A stretch of 64,000 nucleotides of DNA from an uncultured Collinsella sp. (GCA_900549745.1 URPJ01000002.1:103024-167023); one strand, 5' to 3'; shown: positions 1-9,125, numbered from the stretch's first letter. Program-made: numbers and translations. Notes: a model not told the origin generated them from the letters alone.

Positions 1-36
1 CTGTACTAGCTAGTTTGGGAGCCTGGTTTGTGTGAG

Positions 37-483
37 CTAGAGCTCCAGGCGCTCCTCGCTGCCGTCGATATCGCAGAACCGCGCGGCGATGTTGCGGACC
101 GAGAAGAACGCAAGGCGGCCGTCGTTGGCGCTCTCGTGTTCCTCGCCGATGCCCACCATGTGCTTAAAACCCGCTTGACGCACCTTGTCGCTCGCAACTG
201 CGTCGTCCTCAAGTGCGGCCTCGCCGGTCAACACGATCCAGCACTCCCCCGGCTTCCAGCCCGAGAGTTCAAACTTGGGATTCGCACTCAGCTCCGCCCA
301 CACATCCTTGTCGCGCGACGTGCAAAACCACAACTTACCGTCATCGACCATGGCAAACGAAAACGGCCTCACGCGAGGCTGATGCCCATCGGCCACATCG
401 GTCGTGGCCAGATACCACGCCGGAATGCGCCTGAGATACGAACAGGCGCGCTCAAGCTGAGCCGTGCGGTCGTTGTCGGTCAT
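37..483 (-). CDS. Pyridoxamine 5'-phosphate oxidase family flavin-binding protein
   Basis: A 148-residue protein of the compact split-barrel, FMN-binding PNPOx-like family. The N-terminal half carries YLATTDVADGHQPRVRPF followed by KLWFCTSRDKDVWAEL, the usual pattern in which the barrel strands contact the flavin phosphate. The length fits small family members rather than true PdxH enzymes (about 210 residues), so the substrate is unknown. The ATG at 483 follows an AAGGGG ribosome site. It lies 30 bases downstream of ecfT and is probably the last gene of the riboswitch-controlled riboflavin transporter operon, which suits a flavin-dependent protein. The family call is firm; the reaction is not. 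Confidence 0.85.
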   Translation of the reverse strand: MTDNDRTAQLERACSYLRRIPAWYLATTDVADGHQPRVRPFSFAMVDDGKLWFCTSRDKDVWAELSANPKFELSGWKPGECWIVLTGEAALEDDAVASDKVRQAGFKHMVGIGEEHESANDGRLAFFSVRNIAARFCDIDGSEERLEL

Positions 484-513
484 AGGGACCCCTTTCTTGC
501 GCTCGAATCGCGC

Positions 514-1314
514 TTAGACAAGTTGAAGATTGATGACGACAACACATGCCACCAGCAGCGCCATCGCCACTGCGGCCAGTGCATCCCCGCGGCCAAACGT
601 AAGCGCATGCAGACGTGTGCGTCCCTGCTCGCCGTGATAGCAGCGCGCATCCATGGCGGCCGAAAGCGTCTCGGCATGACGGAACACGCCGGTGAACAGC
701 GGAATCGCCACACTGCCGAGCATGCGCACACCACCGAGCGGACCGCCCGTCACGCGCGCGCCGCGGCTTGCCTGCGCGTCCGCCGTCTGCTTCATCTCGG
801 TGGCAAACTGCGGCATAAAGCGCAGCGCGATACCCATAATCATGCCGAGCTCGTGTGCCGGAAGCCCCACGCGCGCAAGCGGCGCGAGCAAACGCTCAAA
901 GCCCGCAGTGAGATCGAGTGTGGGCGTGGTGAGCGTAATAGCGCTCATGCCGGCCATCATCAGGGTCAGGCGGCACGCCATAAAGGCAGAGGAATACAAA
1001 GACCCCTCGCTCACCCGTAAAAAGCCGAGCTGCCACAGGATGCGCCCGCTCTGGTCGGAAAACAGGTTGAGTATCACGACTACCACAACAATCGCCAGTA
1101 GCGGCGCCATCGACGACAGAACGCGACGAACCGGCACCCGAGACACGGCATAGATCAGCACGACAAACATTGCGACAGGGGCCAGTCCGCGGAAGCCGCC
1201 GACGGTCAGCGTCGTGATCAGAAACACAAAGCCCAAGAGCAACTTAGTTCGCGGGTCCAGGCGGTGGATCGCACTATCGCCGGGATAGTAGCTGCCAAAC
1301 GAAAACGCCTCCAT
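514..1314 (-). CDS. ecfT: ECF transporter transmembrane component EcfT
   Basis: A 266-residue polytopic membrane protein, the energy-coupling scaffold that joins the substrate-binding S component to the ATPases. It opens with FSFGSYYPGDSAIHRLDPRTKLLL, typical of EcfT, has several hydrophobic segments, and carries the cytoplasmic coupling motif with an Ala-Arg-Gly core (ASRGARV) near residue 190. It overlaps the stop of the fused ATPase gene by one base, so translation is probably coupled. With the neighbouring ribU and ATPase genes it forms a complete ECF riboflavin importer; it may also serve S components encoded elsewhere. Confidence 0.93.
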   Translation of the reverse strand: MEAFSFGSYYPGDSAIHRLDPRTKLLLGFVFLITTLTVGGFRGLAPVAMFVVLIYAVSRVPVRRVLSSMAPLLAIVVVVVILNLFSDQSGRILWQLGFLRVSEGSLYSSAFMACRLTLMMAGMSAITLTTPTLDLTAGFERLLAPLARVGLPAHELGMIMGIALRFMPQFATEMKQTADAQASRGARVTGGPLGGVRMLGSVAIPLFTGVFRHAETLSAAMDARCYHGEQGRTRLHALTFGRGDALAAVAMALLVACVVVINLQLV

Positions 1315-3218
1315 TAGCAGCCCTTCTCTCGCGCGACCGTCTTGAATTTAGCAATGTCCGCGACGTTAGAAGGACCGCCCGAGCAACCGATTAGCAGGTC
1401 CACCAACTCGTCTGTCAGCGACTCAACCGTATAGAGGCCGTCAAAGCGCAGCGGCACGCCCGCCTCCGTAAGCGCCAGCGCCATACGCTGGGCGGCGGGA
1501 ACGCCCAAGCCGATTGATTTAAGCTCATCGGCATGCGCAAAAACCTGAGCGGGCGTGCCCTCGGCAAACACCGCGCCCTCGTTCATCACGACAATACGGT
1601 CGCAGCAATTGGCCAGGTCATCCATACTATGCGAAACCATGACAACGGTCAGGCCATCGCGGTGAAGTCGATCGATAAGCTCAAGGAAATCCCTGCGCGC
1701 AGCCGGATCGAGCCCCGCCATGGGCTCATCGAGCACCAGGACTTCGGGCTCCATGGCGAGCACGCCGGCGAATGCCACACGCCGTTGCTGACCGCCCGAA
1801 AGCTCAAAGGGACTCTTGTCGCCGACCGTGGAAAGGTCGAGGCCCACGCGTGAGAGCGATGACTCGACACGACGGTCGACTTCATCTTGCGGCAAGCCAA
1901 GGTTATGCGGACCAAACGCCACGTCCTGCGCCACGGTTTCGGCAAACAGCTGACGCTCAGGATATTGAAACACCACGCCGACCTTGGCCTTAACCGCGGC
2001 GGCGTCTTTCTTGTTTGACAGATCGAGCCCCAGCGCGCGAACGGATCCCTCCTGGGGGCGAATCAAACCGTTGAGATGCTGGACCAGCGTCGACTTACCC
2101 GAACCGGTATGACCTGCCAAGCCCAGGAACTCGCCGCGACGCACCGTCAGCGATACATCGCGCAGCGCCCACGGGCTGCTTGGGTCGTTTCCCCAGAGAG
2201 CCTGTTTGCTCGATTTGCCCGCAGTGGCCGAGCGCTTATGCCAGCGGCGGCGCTCGCGCGGACTGAGCGAATAACTGTACGAAACATGGGATAGCTCGAT
2301 GACGGGCTCCGACGCGTTGCCCTCGTTGTCTACCGGAACAGTGCCGTCAGCGATTTCCGACTGGGATACGGAAGACTGCCCCGCGATGCCTGCCCCACTT
2401 CGCTCGGCATAAGCCTGCGCAATCTCGGCGACCATATCCGCCTCACGTACCTGCGCGCAAACGGGCACGCCCTCCGCACGAAGTGCCATGCCCAAACGGC
2501 ACGACTCTGGCATGTCAAGGTTGAGCTGAACGAGTTCATTCGCCCGCGTCAGAATCTCATCGGGCGTACCCAGCATGGCAACTCGTCCCGTCTGAAACAC
2601 GGCGACACGATCGGCCTCGGCAGCCTCCTCCATAAAGTGCGTAATCATCACGATGGTCATGCCGCGAGCGTGCAACGCGCGGCAAGCCTTCATGAGGCCC
2701 TTGCGTCCACGCGGATCGAGCATCGAGGAAGCCTCGTCCAATATGAGCACGCGCGGTTCCATGGCGAGCACGCCGGCAAGCGCCACGCGCTGCTTTTGGC
2801 CGCCCGAAAGCGCATGGGTCTCGTGGCGCTCAAAGCCCACCAGGCCCACACCCTTCAGCGCCTCGCGTACGCGCTGCGCAATTTGCGCCGATGGCACGCC
2901 AAGGTTTTCGGGACCAAACGCAACGTCATCTTCGACAAGCGTTGCCACCAGCTGGTCGTCGGGATTCTGGAATACCATGCCCGCGGTCGAACGAATGTCG
3001 TAGACCAGCTCGGGGTCGGACGCATCCATGCCGTTGATGCGTACCGTGCCCGCATCGGGCTGCAACAGCGCATTCAGATGCTTGGCAAACGTCGACTTGC
3101 CCGACCCATTGCCACCGAGGATGCAGAAAAACTCGCCGTCCTCGATATTCAGATCGACGCCGTCGAGCGCCGGTACGGCACCGTCATAGCTAAAGGAAAC
3201 GCCCCGACACTCAATCAT
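1314..3218 (-). CDS. ECF transporter ATPase, two nucleotide-binding domains fused
   Basis: 634 residues with two complete ABC ATPase domains in one chain, corresponding to a fusion of EcfA and EcfA'. The first domain (about 1-240) has Walker A GGNGSGKST, signature LSGGQKQR and Walker B ending LDEASSMLD. A linker of roughly 60-110 residues follows. The second domain (about 295-600) has GHTGSGKST, LSGGQQRR and LDEPMAGLD. Many firmicutes encode the two ATPases as separate genes; fused forms occur in actinobacteria and others. It overlaps ribU by four bases (ATGA), so the two are translationally coupled. It powers uptake through EcfT. Confidence 0.95.
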   Translation of the reverse strand: MIECRGVSFSYDGAVPALDGVDLNIEDGEFFCILGGNGSGKSTFAKHLNALLQPDAGTVRINGMDASDPELVYDIRSTAGMVFQNPDDQLVATLVEDDVAFGPENLGVPSAQIAQRVREALKGVGLVGFERHETHALSGGQKQRVALAGVLAMEPRVLILDEASSMLDPRGRKGLMKACRALHARGMTIVMITHFMEEAAEADRVAVFQTGRVAMLGTPDEILTRANELVQLNLDMPESCRLGMALRAEGVPVCAQVREADMVAEIAQAYAERSGAGIAGQSSVSQSEIADGTVPVDNEGNASEPVIELSHVSYSYSLSPRERRRWHKRSATAGKSSKQALWGNDPSSPWALRDVSLTVRRGEFLGLAGHTGSGKSTLVQHLNGLIRPQEGSVRALGLDLSNKKDAAAVKAKVGVVFQYPERQLFAETVAQDVAFGPHNLGLPQDEVDRRVESSLSRVGLDLSTVGDKSPFELSGGQQRRVAFAGVLAMEPEVLVLDEPMAGLDPAARRDFLELIDRLHRDGLTVVMVSHSMDDLANCCDRIVVMNEGAVFAEGTPAQVFAHADELKSIGLGVPAAQRMALALTEAGVPLRFDGLYTVESLTDELVDLLIGCSGGPSNVADIAKFKTVAREKGC

Positions 3219-3805
3219 GCGCGGCCTTTGACCTGGTCCTTTTTAGGCGTGATGAGGTTGGAGACCGCTTTATACACCGCCAGTGTCAACACCGAGTTAA
3301 GCACGGTCTTGATAAGGTTGAACGGCAGCACGGCAGGAATCATGAGCGGGGCGATCACATCGACCGAGCCATACCAGAACCATACGCCAATGGTAAGGTT
3401 TGCGACCATAGACAACGCCGTAGCGGCAATAACGCCGAGCACCAGGCCAATCACGGCACCCTTATAGGTATGCATCTTCTGATAGACGATAGCCGCAGGC
3501 AGAATGTAGCCCAGCGTGGCAACCAGGTTCATAAGCGCGCCGACCCAGTCACCCGTGGTGAGCGCATGGATAACGATAGCCATAGCGGCAACAGCAGTGC
3601 CGGCGCCAGGACCATACGCAAACCCGCACACCATCGCCGGTACCAGCGACGGGTCATACGTCAAAAACGGCGCCGAAGGAAGGATAGGCAGCTGCACGTA
3701 CATAAACAGGGCGCCCAAGGCGCACATCAACGCCATGGTAACGAGCTGTTTGGTGCTCCACCTATTCGTGTTCTCAAAATGGATATGCTGCGACTGTTCA
3801 GACAT
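3215..3805 (-). CDS. ribU: ECF transporter S component, riboflavin-specific
   Basis: A 196-residue, six-helix membrane S component that binds the vitamin. An in-frame ATG at 3826 lies inside the conserved GGATGA end of the FMN riboswitch and is not a credible start. The ATG at 3805 (MSEQSQHIHF) has an AGGTGA ribosome site five bases upstream and is chosen here. Hydrophobic segments run from about residue 20 to 180, including MALMCALGALFMYVQLPI. Riboflavin specificity is inferred mainly from the riboswitch immediately upstream. First gene of an operon with the fused ATPase, ecfT and a flavin-binding protein. Confidence 0.9.
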   Translation of the reverse strand: MSEQSQHIHFENTNRWSTKQLVTMALMCALGALFMYVQLPILPSAPFLTYDPSLVPAMVCGFAYGPGAGTAVAAMAIVIHALTTGDWVGALMNLVATLGYILPAAIVYQKMHTYKGAVIGLVLGVIAATALSMVANLTIGVWFWYGSVDVIAPLMIPAVLPFNLIKTVLNSVLTLAVYKAVSNLITPKKDQVKGRA

Positions 3806-3823
3806 AAGATCACCTGCCTCTTT

Positions 3824-3994
3824 CATCCGGACTCTAACCGTTGGTACTGGGATCTCACCAGTTCAGCCGGCATGCGAACCAACACACGCACGGGTCGCGG
3901 ACTCATCGGCTCGGTCGCAGACACCTCGCCTGCGCCACGGCGTCCCTTTGACACCGCCCGATTTACCGCCAGTGGGGAATTCCACCCCGCCCTG
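3824..3994 (-). promoter_or_regulatory. FMN riboswitch (RFN element)
   Basis: On the minus strand the leader of ribU contains the RFN landmarks in order: GGGGTGGAATTCCCCACTGG then CGGTAAA (about 3963-3990), a central GTCCGCGACCCG, GGCTGAACTGGTGAGATCCC, and the closing ACGGTTAGAGTCCGGATGA near 3824-3842. Only about 19 bases separate the end of the aptamer from the start codon, and no terminator hairpin fits between them. FMN therefore probably blocks ribosome access (AGGTGA at about 3810-3815) rather than transcription. This is an inference from spacing. Confidence 0.95.
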
Positions 3995-4202
3995 AAACAG
4001 CAATTGCAAGTGTAGCACGAGCAGGTTCTCGCGCAAGTATGCCAAGGGTAATTTGTGGCGGAGATCAGTTGCCAAAGCAACCACGTCCCCCACCCATCCC
4101 AAAGCAACGCGCCTTTCGCGCAAAGCGCGAAACAGCGAAGGGGACACGTATCCCTATCGACCACATCCTTCTCCGCCCGCCGGCCTCAAGGCCGTAAACG
4201 CA

Positions 4203-4347
4203 GGGAATCCGGGGGCGGGACGGGGACTTCTCTCCGGAATATTCCGCAGGACGCAAAGAGGCTCCGCAGCGCGAAGCGCGATGCGGAGCCTCTTTGCATG
4301 TCCGAGGACGTTCCGGAGAGAAGTCCCCGTCCCGCCCCCGGATTCCC
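4203..4347. repeat. Nested palindrome, copy A1, downstream of groEL
   Basis: Two 37-base arms (4203-4239 and 4311-4347) are perfect inverted copies. They enclose a second perfect 16-bp stem (4253-4268 with 4282-4297). Between outer and inner stems lie two unequal strands, TATTCCGCAGGAC and ATGTCCGAGGACG, which can pair only through GGAC/GTCC. There is no T-run after either arm, so it is not a standard terminator. The rest of the 4016-4373 interval shows no gene. The same internal-loop strands recur in copy A3 and more loosely in A2. Confidence 0.9.
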
Positions 4348-4373
4348 GGTGGGAGTTCTAGACCTTGTCGGCC

Positions 4374-6011
4374 TTAGTACATACCGCCGCCCTGCTGACC
4401 AGCGGTAGCAGCAGCGATTGCGTCCTCAAGCTGAGTGTTCTTGGGCACATCGGAGACGGTGGCCTCGGTGATGAGGATCAGGCTGGCGACAGAAGCAGCG
4501 TTCTGCAGGGTGACGCGGCTGACCTTGACGGGGTCGAGGACGCCCATCTCGATCATGTCGCCCCACTCGCCGTTGGCAGAGTTGAGACCCTGGCCGGCGG
4601 GCAGCTCGGCGACCTTGTCGACCACGACAGCGCCCTCAAAGCCAGCGTTCTTGGCGATGGTGGCGACCGGAGCGGTCAGAGCCTTCTTGACGATGTCGAC
4701 GCCGATCTTCTCCTCGGGGTCATCGATCTCGACGGCATCGAGCGCAGGAGCAGCGTCCATGAAGGCGACGCCGCCGCCAGCGACAATGCCCTCCTCGACA
4801 GCAGCGCGGGTGGCCTGCAGGGCGTCCTCGACGCGATGTTTGATCTCCTTGAGCTCGGACTCGGTAGCAGCGCCGACCTTGATGACGGCAACGCCACCGG
4901 AGAGCTTGGCCAGGCGCTCCTGGAGCTTCTCACGGTCGAAGTCAGAGGTGGTGTTCTCCATCTCGCCCTTAATCTGAGCGATACGGGCGTCGATGGCCTC
5001 CTTGGAGCCAGCGCCGCCGACGACGACGGTGTTGTCCTTAGAGATGGTGACGGACTTAGCGGTACCGAGCATATCGGCGGTGATGTCAGCGACCTTCACG
5101 CCCAACTCGTCCAGGGCAGCCTGGCCACCGGTGAGGACGGCGATGTCCTCGAGAATGCGCTTGCGGCGATCGCCGTAGCCCGGGGCCTTGACGGCGCAGA
5201 CGTTGAGGGCGCCACGGATCTTGTTGAGGACCAGGGTAGGCAGAGCTTCGCCGTCGATGTCCTCAGCGATGATGAGCAGGCCACGGCCAGCGCGCTGGAC
5301 AGCCTCGAGAACGGGCATGATGTCCTGAACGCTGGAGATCTTCTGGTCGGTGATGAGGATGTACGGATCCTTCATCACGGCCTCCATGCGGTCGTTATCC
5401 GTGACGAAGTAAGCGGAGACATAGCCCTTGTCGAACTGCATGCCCTCGACGGTGTCGATGGTGATGTCGAACGTCTGGGAATCCTCGACGGTGATGACGC
5501 CGTCCTTGCCCACGACCTCCATGGCCTCGGCGATCTTCTCGCCGACCTCGGGGTCACCGGCAGAGATGGTGCCGACGGAAGCAATCTGCTCCTTGGTCTC
5601 GACCGGCTTAGCCTGCTTCTTCATCTCGGCGACGGCGGCGTTGACGGCCTTGTCGATGCCGCGACGGATGGCCAGCGGGTTGGCGCCAGCGGCGACGTTG
5701 CGCAGACCGTCGTTGACGATGGCCTGAGCGAGCAGAGTTGCGGTGGTGGTGCCGTCACCCACGGTGTCGTTGGTCTTGGTGGCGACCTCCTTCACCAGCT
5801 GAGCGCCCATGTTCTCGATGTTGTCCTCGAGCTCGATCTCCTTGGCGACGGAAACGCCGTCGTTGGTGATGGTCGGGGCACCGAACGTGCGCTGCAGCGC
5901 AACGTAGCGACCCTTGGGGCCCATGGTGACGGTAACGGCGTCGGCCAGAGTGTTGACGCCCTTGGCGAGCTTAGCGCGGGCATCGGTGTTGAACGTAATG
6001 TTCTTTGCCAT
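4374..6011 (-). CDS. groEL: Chaperonin GroEL
   Basis: A 545-residue group I chaperonin that folds proteins inside the GroES-capped double ring. It begins MAKNITFNTDARAKLAKGVN and carries the ATP-binding segment VGDGTTTATLLAQAIV near residue 85. It ends in the usual Gly/Met-rich tail (QQGGGMY). A GGAGG ribosome site precedes the ATG. It follows groES by about 96 bases in the usual groES-groEL order, and it is the only groEL copy in the window. Confidence 0.99.
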   Translation of the reverse strand: MAKNITFNTDARAKLAKGVNTLADAVTVTMGPKGRYVALQRTFGAPTITNDGVSVAKEIELEDNIENMGAQLVKEVATKTNDTVGDGTTTATLLAQAIVNDGLRNVAAGANPLAIRRGIDKAVNAAVAEMKKQAKPVETKEQIASVGTISAGDPEVGEKIAEAMEVVGKDGVITVEDSQTFDITIDTVEGMQFDKGYVSAYFVTDNDRMEAVMKDPYILITDQKISSVQDIMPVLEAVQRAGRGLLIIAEDIDGEALPTLVLNKIRGALNVCAVKAPGYGDRRKRILEDIAVLTGGQAALDELGVKVADITADMLGTAKSVTISKDNTVVVGGAGSKEAIDARIAQIKGEMENTTSDFDREKLQERLAKLSGGVAVIKVGAATESELKEIKHRVEDALQATRAAVEEGIVAGGGVAFMDAAPALDAVEIDDPEEKIGVDIVKKALTAPVATIAKNAGFEGAVVVDKVAELPAGQGLNSANGEWGDMIEMGVLDPVKVSRVTLQNAASVASLILITEATVSDVPKNTQLEDAIAAATAGQQGGGMY

Positions 6012-6107
6012 GGTAGGTAATCCTCCAAAAGAAATGTGACTCGCGTCGCCGCTTCCGAGTCCTATGCGGCGGACGCGTTCAAAGACGAATCAGAGATTCT
6101 GACGAGA

Positions 6108-6401
6108 CTAGGCCTCGACGACAGCGTAGATGTCGTCGGCGCGCATCAGCAGATACTTCTCGCCGTCGACCTTGACCTCGTTGCCACCGAACTTACCGTA
6201 GATGACAACGTCACCGACCTTGACGTCCATGGGGATGCGCTCACCCTTGTCGTTGACCTTGCCGGCGCCCACGGCAACGATGGTGCCGCGCTGCGGCTTC
6301 TCCTGAGCGTTGCTGGCGATATACAGACCAGAAGCGGTCTTCTGCTCGGCCTCGTCGGGCTTGACCAGAACACGATCTGCAAGCGGCTTCAAAGACGACA
6401 T
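6108..6401 (-). CDS. groES: Co-chaperonin GroES
   Basis: A 97-residue cap of the GroEL cage. It contains the family patterns LKPLADRVLVKPDEAEQKT at the N terminus, the mobile-loop region ending SGLYIAS, and VGDVVIYGKFGG near residue 65. The ATG at 6401 follows a strong GGAGGAG site. First gene of the groES-groEL operon. No CIRCE inverted repeat (TTAGCACTC spaced by nine from GAGTGCTAA) is visible upstream, so control by HrcA at the usual site is not supported. Confidence 0.99.
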   Translation of the reverse strand: MSSLKPLADRVLVKPDEAEQKTASGLYIASNAQEKPQRGTIVAVGAGKVNDKGERIPMDVKVGDVVIYGKFGGNEVKVDGEKYLLMRADDIYAVVEA

Positions 6402-6429
6402 GCTTGTCTCCTCCTTTTTGGGCCGCGCG

Positions 6430-6435
6430 GTTATA
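6430..6435 (-). promoter_or_regulatory. Possible extended -10 for groES
   Basis: On the minus strand, TGG precedes TATAAC about 29 bases before the groES start, giving an extended -10 pattern. No good -35 box lies at the matching distance. Candidate only. Confidence 0.4.
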
Positions 6436-6538
6436 CCACGCGAATTAACCCTTTTTGTTTGCGTACGCGTTGAATGGTACCCACGAATGGCGGGTTATAC
6501 AACACGGAGTCAAAAAATCTTATTTTTTGGCACTTAGA

Positions 6539-6749
6539 TTTTCTGAATGCCGGGGGATAACTTAGCGGTGGCTCCCGTGTGGCTCCGGAGGGGCGGGGCA
6601 TAAGGTTTCCTGCTCGGGCAGTCCTGCTCGCACGAAGGCCACATTAAGCGGCTTTCGGCTCGTGCGGAACTCGCGATAAACCTTATGCCCCGCCCCTCCG
6701 GAGCCACACGGGAGGCAGGTTAACTAATTCGAGCCCGGCATTCAGAAAA
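6539..6749. repeat. Nested palindrome, copy A2, upstream of groES
   Basis: The outermost arms are 16-bp perfect inverted copies (6539-6554 and 6734-6749). Inside them lie 37-base perfect arms (6572-6608 and 6678-6714), then an inner imperfect hairpin (about 6627-6667). On the minus strand the loop strands read TTCCGCACGAGCC and GGACTGCCCGAGCAGG, resembling those of A1 and A3 but diverged. Its arms share no sequence with those of A1, although both are exactly 37 bases long and self-complementary. Confidence 0.88.
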
Positions 6750-6828
6750 GTCAGTGCAGCAAAATGGCGATGCGGATAGCGACATGGGCATGGTTTTCGT
6801 TGCGTGCACGGGTCCCCTGGGGAGCACC

Positions 6829-7064
6829 GTGCATTTTTGGGAGTATTCAGCAAGCCAGGACGGCTGCATACACGCCGGACACACCATATTGGTCCCAAGG
6901 ACGCCTTCGACCGGCGATTTGAGTCGGCAGGCAAACCCCGCCAGGACAAAAAGGCATGCTTCGCGCCGTACCGGAGCCCAAAATGACGTCAATCTCCGCA
7001 ACGTTACTCAGCCGCAGCGGCACCGGCAGAGCTCGCGGTGCTGAATACTCCGTTTTTTGCACGG
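6829..7064. repeat. Dispersed inverted-ended element, copy B1 (diverged)
   Basis: The ends GTGCATTTTTGGGAGTATTC (6830) and, inverted, GAATACTCCGTTTTTTGCAC (to 7063) match the ends of copies B2 and B3. The CCCTGGGG-containing flank lies on the left here (about 6811) and on the right in B2/B3, so B1 is in the opposite orientation. The interior is poorly conserved. No credible reading frame is present. The remainder of 6402-7319 holds only small hairpins and the terminator near 7250. Confidence 0.7.
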
Positions 7065-7246
7065 CACGGGCGGGGGTACATCAGGATCAGGAAGGACATC
7101 CCAGCCTTTTTATGCAATCTGTAATGGGAAGTATGCAAAACACCAAGAGATAGCATTGCTGGTGTCCAAATTGAGCGCGGGGCAGCAGCACCTCCGCCCC
7201 GCACCCAAATCCAACAGAGCAGGGACGCTCATGGCGGATCCCCACC

Positions 7247-7297
7247 AAAACGCAAACGCGGCTCGAGCGCTATCCCAAAAAGGCTGCCCGAGCCGCG
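7247..7297 (-). terminator. Terminator of the amidohydrolase gene
   Basis: The arms CGCGGCTCG (7257) and CGAGCCGCG (7289) enclose a loop. On the minus strand they are followed by TTTGCGTTTTGG. It sits just after the stop codon at 7320. Confidence 0.65.
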
Positions 7298-7319
7298 CTT
7301 AACGGTACGGCATGAATAC

Positions 7320-8957
7320 TTAGCGCTCGTAAATCAAGTTACCTGCCAGGTAGGTGGTCTGAACCTTGGTAGCCTGGAGCTCTTGGGGGTCGATGGTGAG
7401 CGGGTTTTGGTCCAGGACTACCAGGTCGGCATACTTGCCGGGCTCCAAGCTGCCGAGGTTTTGCTCGTCGCCCGCTGCATAGGCGCTGCCCAGGGTGTAG
7501 TTGCGCAGGGCTGTTGCTGCATCGATGCGCTCGCTCGGTAACCAGCCGCCCTCGGGCCAGTGGCTTTTGGGATCCTGGCGCGTGATAGCCGTGTAGAGCA
7601 CGTTCATGCTTGTAACAGCTGTGATGGGGCTATCGGTGCCGAAGGCTTGGCGGATGCCGCGCTGCTTATAGGTCGCAAACGGCCACATGATGCGGCTGCG
7701 TTCCAGGCCCAGATCGCGCTCGGGGCCGCCCGGGTCGAGTGTAATGTGACAGGGCTGGCTCGAGGCAACGACGTTAAGCTTGCGTAGACGATCGATGTCC
7801 TCGGGCAAGAGGTTCTCCAGGTGCTCGAGCGTGTTATGGCCGTGCTGGGGCAGGCCGTACAGGTCGGCGGCCTCCTCGAAGATATCCAGCGCGGCATGAA
7901 TCGCACCGTCGCCGATGACGTGGATGCGCACGGTATGGCCGCGCTCCGCGGCCGCCAGAACCAGCTTGCGCATGCGCTCGGCAGGAACCGTCAGGCGACC
8001 TTGATCGCCCGGGAAGCGCGGGTTGGTATAGGGCTCGGTGAGATAGGCCGTGTGTTCGCTCGACACGCCGTCGAAGAACTGCTTAAAGCCTGGCGCCGAA
8101 AGCAGCACGTTGTTCGCGTAACGTACCTGCAGCTCTTCCAAGCGCGATTGGTCATCCAGCAGCGTGGGAAACAAATGGGCTCGGATGCCCAACTTGCCGG
8201 CTGCCTGCAGTTTGTCGTAGACGTCGTCGCGGATAAAATCGCAGCCCGGCATGGGCATGAGCGACATATCGCATATCGAGGTGATGCCCTGCTCGGCCAT
8301 CCGCCTCATTTGATCGGCGTAAGCGCTTGCGATGCGATCCTCGCCCAGCCACTCAAGGCAGCGCGGTAGCAGCTGCATGGCAGCCGCCTCGTGAGCAATA
8401 CCCGTGAGCTCGCCGTTTGCGTCCTTGTCGTAGCTACCGCCCGCTGGTGGCTCGCTGTCGCGCGTGACGCCGAGTGCATCGAGTGCGCGGCTGTTGAGCC
8501 ACAGCGTGTGCCCGTCGCCCGAATACATAACACAGGGACGATCGGGGAATGCCACATCGAGCGACGCCTTGGTAGGATGCTCGGGCGGGTCCCAACGGTA
8601 GTCGCGCCAGCCCTGCGTCACAACCCAAGCGTCGTCGGGCAGGTCCTGGGAAAACTCGAGCGCATGTTGCACCAGCGCCGCCTCGGACGTGCCCATATCC
8701 ATGAGCATGTACGGCGAGGAACCGACCGAGGTATGGAAGAAGTGCAGATGAGCGTCATGGAAACCGGGGCAGACAAACTGCTCGCCGTAGTCGATAACCG
8801 ACGTAGCGGCAGGAGCGGCGGCGATCACGTCATCGGGCGCACCGACTGCGACGATACGGTCGCCTGCGATGGCAATCGCCAGCTCGCGGGTGGTATCGAT
8901 GCCGTCTTGCGCGGTAAAGACGTTCTTGGAGCGGATAATCCGATCGATATGTTGCAT
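7320..8957 (-). CDS. YtcJ-like metal-dependent amidohydrolase
   Basis: About 545 residues of the amidohydrolase superfamily. The metal-binding start of the TIM barrel is visible as CPGFHDAHLHFF (His-x-His), with further residues in VRIHVIGDGAIHAALD and the C-terminal FGTDSPI. It ends with the small beta-sandwich segment LGSLEPGKYADLVVLDQNPL. The open frame runs upstream to 10673 without a stop, but residues before MQHIDRIIRS have no family character, so the ATG cluster at 8957-8969 is the real start. The substrate is unknown. It diverges from the M20 peptidase gene across a 170-base shared promoter region. Confidence 0.88.
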   Translation of the reverse strand: MQHIDRIIRSKNVFTAQDGIDTTRELAIAIAGDRIVAVGAPDDVIAAAPAATSVIDYGEQFVCPGFHDAHLHFFHTSVGSSPYMLMDMGTSEAALVQHALEFSQDLPDDAWVVTQGWRDYRWDPPEHPTKASLDVAFPDRPCVMYSGDGHTLWLNSRALDALGVTRDSEPPAGGSYDKDANGELTGIAHEAAAMQLLPRCLEWLGEDRIASAYADQMRRMAEQGITSICDMSLMPMPGCDFIRDDVYDKLQAAGKLGIRAHLFPTLLDDQSRLEELQVRYANNVLLSAPGFKQFFDGVSSEHTAYLTEPYTNPRFPGDQGRLTVPAERMRKLVLAAAERGHTVRIHVIGDGAIHAALDIFEEAADLYGLPQHGHNTLEHLENLLPEDIDRLRKLNVVASSQPCHITLDPGGPERDLGLERSRIMWPFATYKQRGIRQAFGTDSPITAVTSMNVLYTAITRQDPKSHWPEGGWLPSERIDAATALRNYTLGSAYAAGDEQNLGSLEPGKYADLVVLDQNPLTIDPQELQATKVQTTYLAGNLIYER

Positions 8958-9125
8958 GGGCATCCCCATCTCTGGCAGGAAATTCAACACCCCCGAGTGT
9001 ACTCCCCCGCCCTTGTAACAAAACCCCAAGCGGCAAACGGCAACTTTACCAGCCCTAGCGGCAGGTGGCATACTGGAGAGAGCCTGTACGATTTTGCGAT
9101 CAACCCAGCAAGGAGCAAATCGACC

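Noticed and set aside
4203..4347. Palindrome A1 as an ordinary rho-independent terminator of groEL
   Set aside because: No T-run follows either stem, and the conserved asymmetric loop shared with A3 is not a terminator feature.
4365..6020. 551-residue frame antisense to groEL
   Set aside because: It mirrors the codon structure of groEL on the other strand, is rich in Leu-Asp-Gly-Val runs and has no family features.
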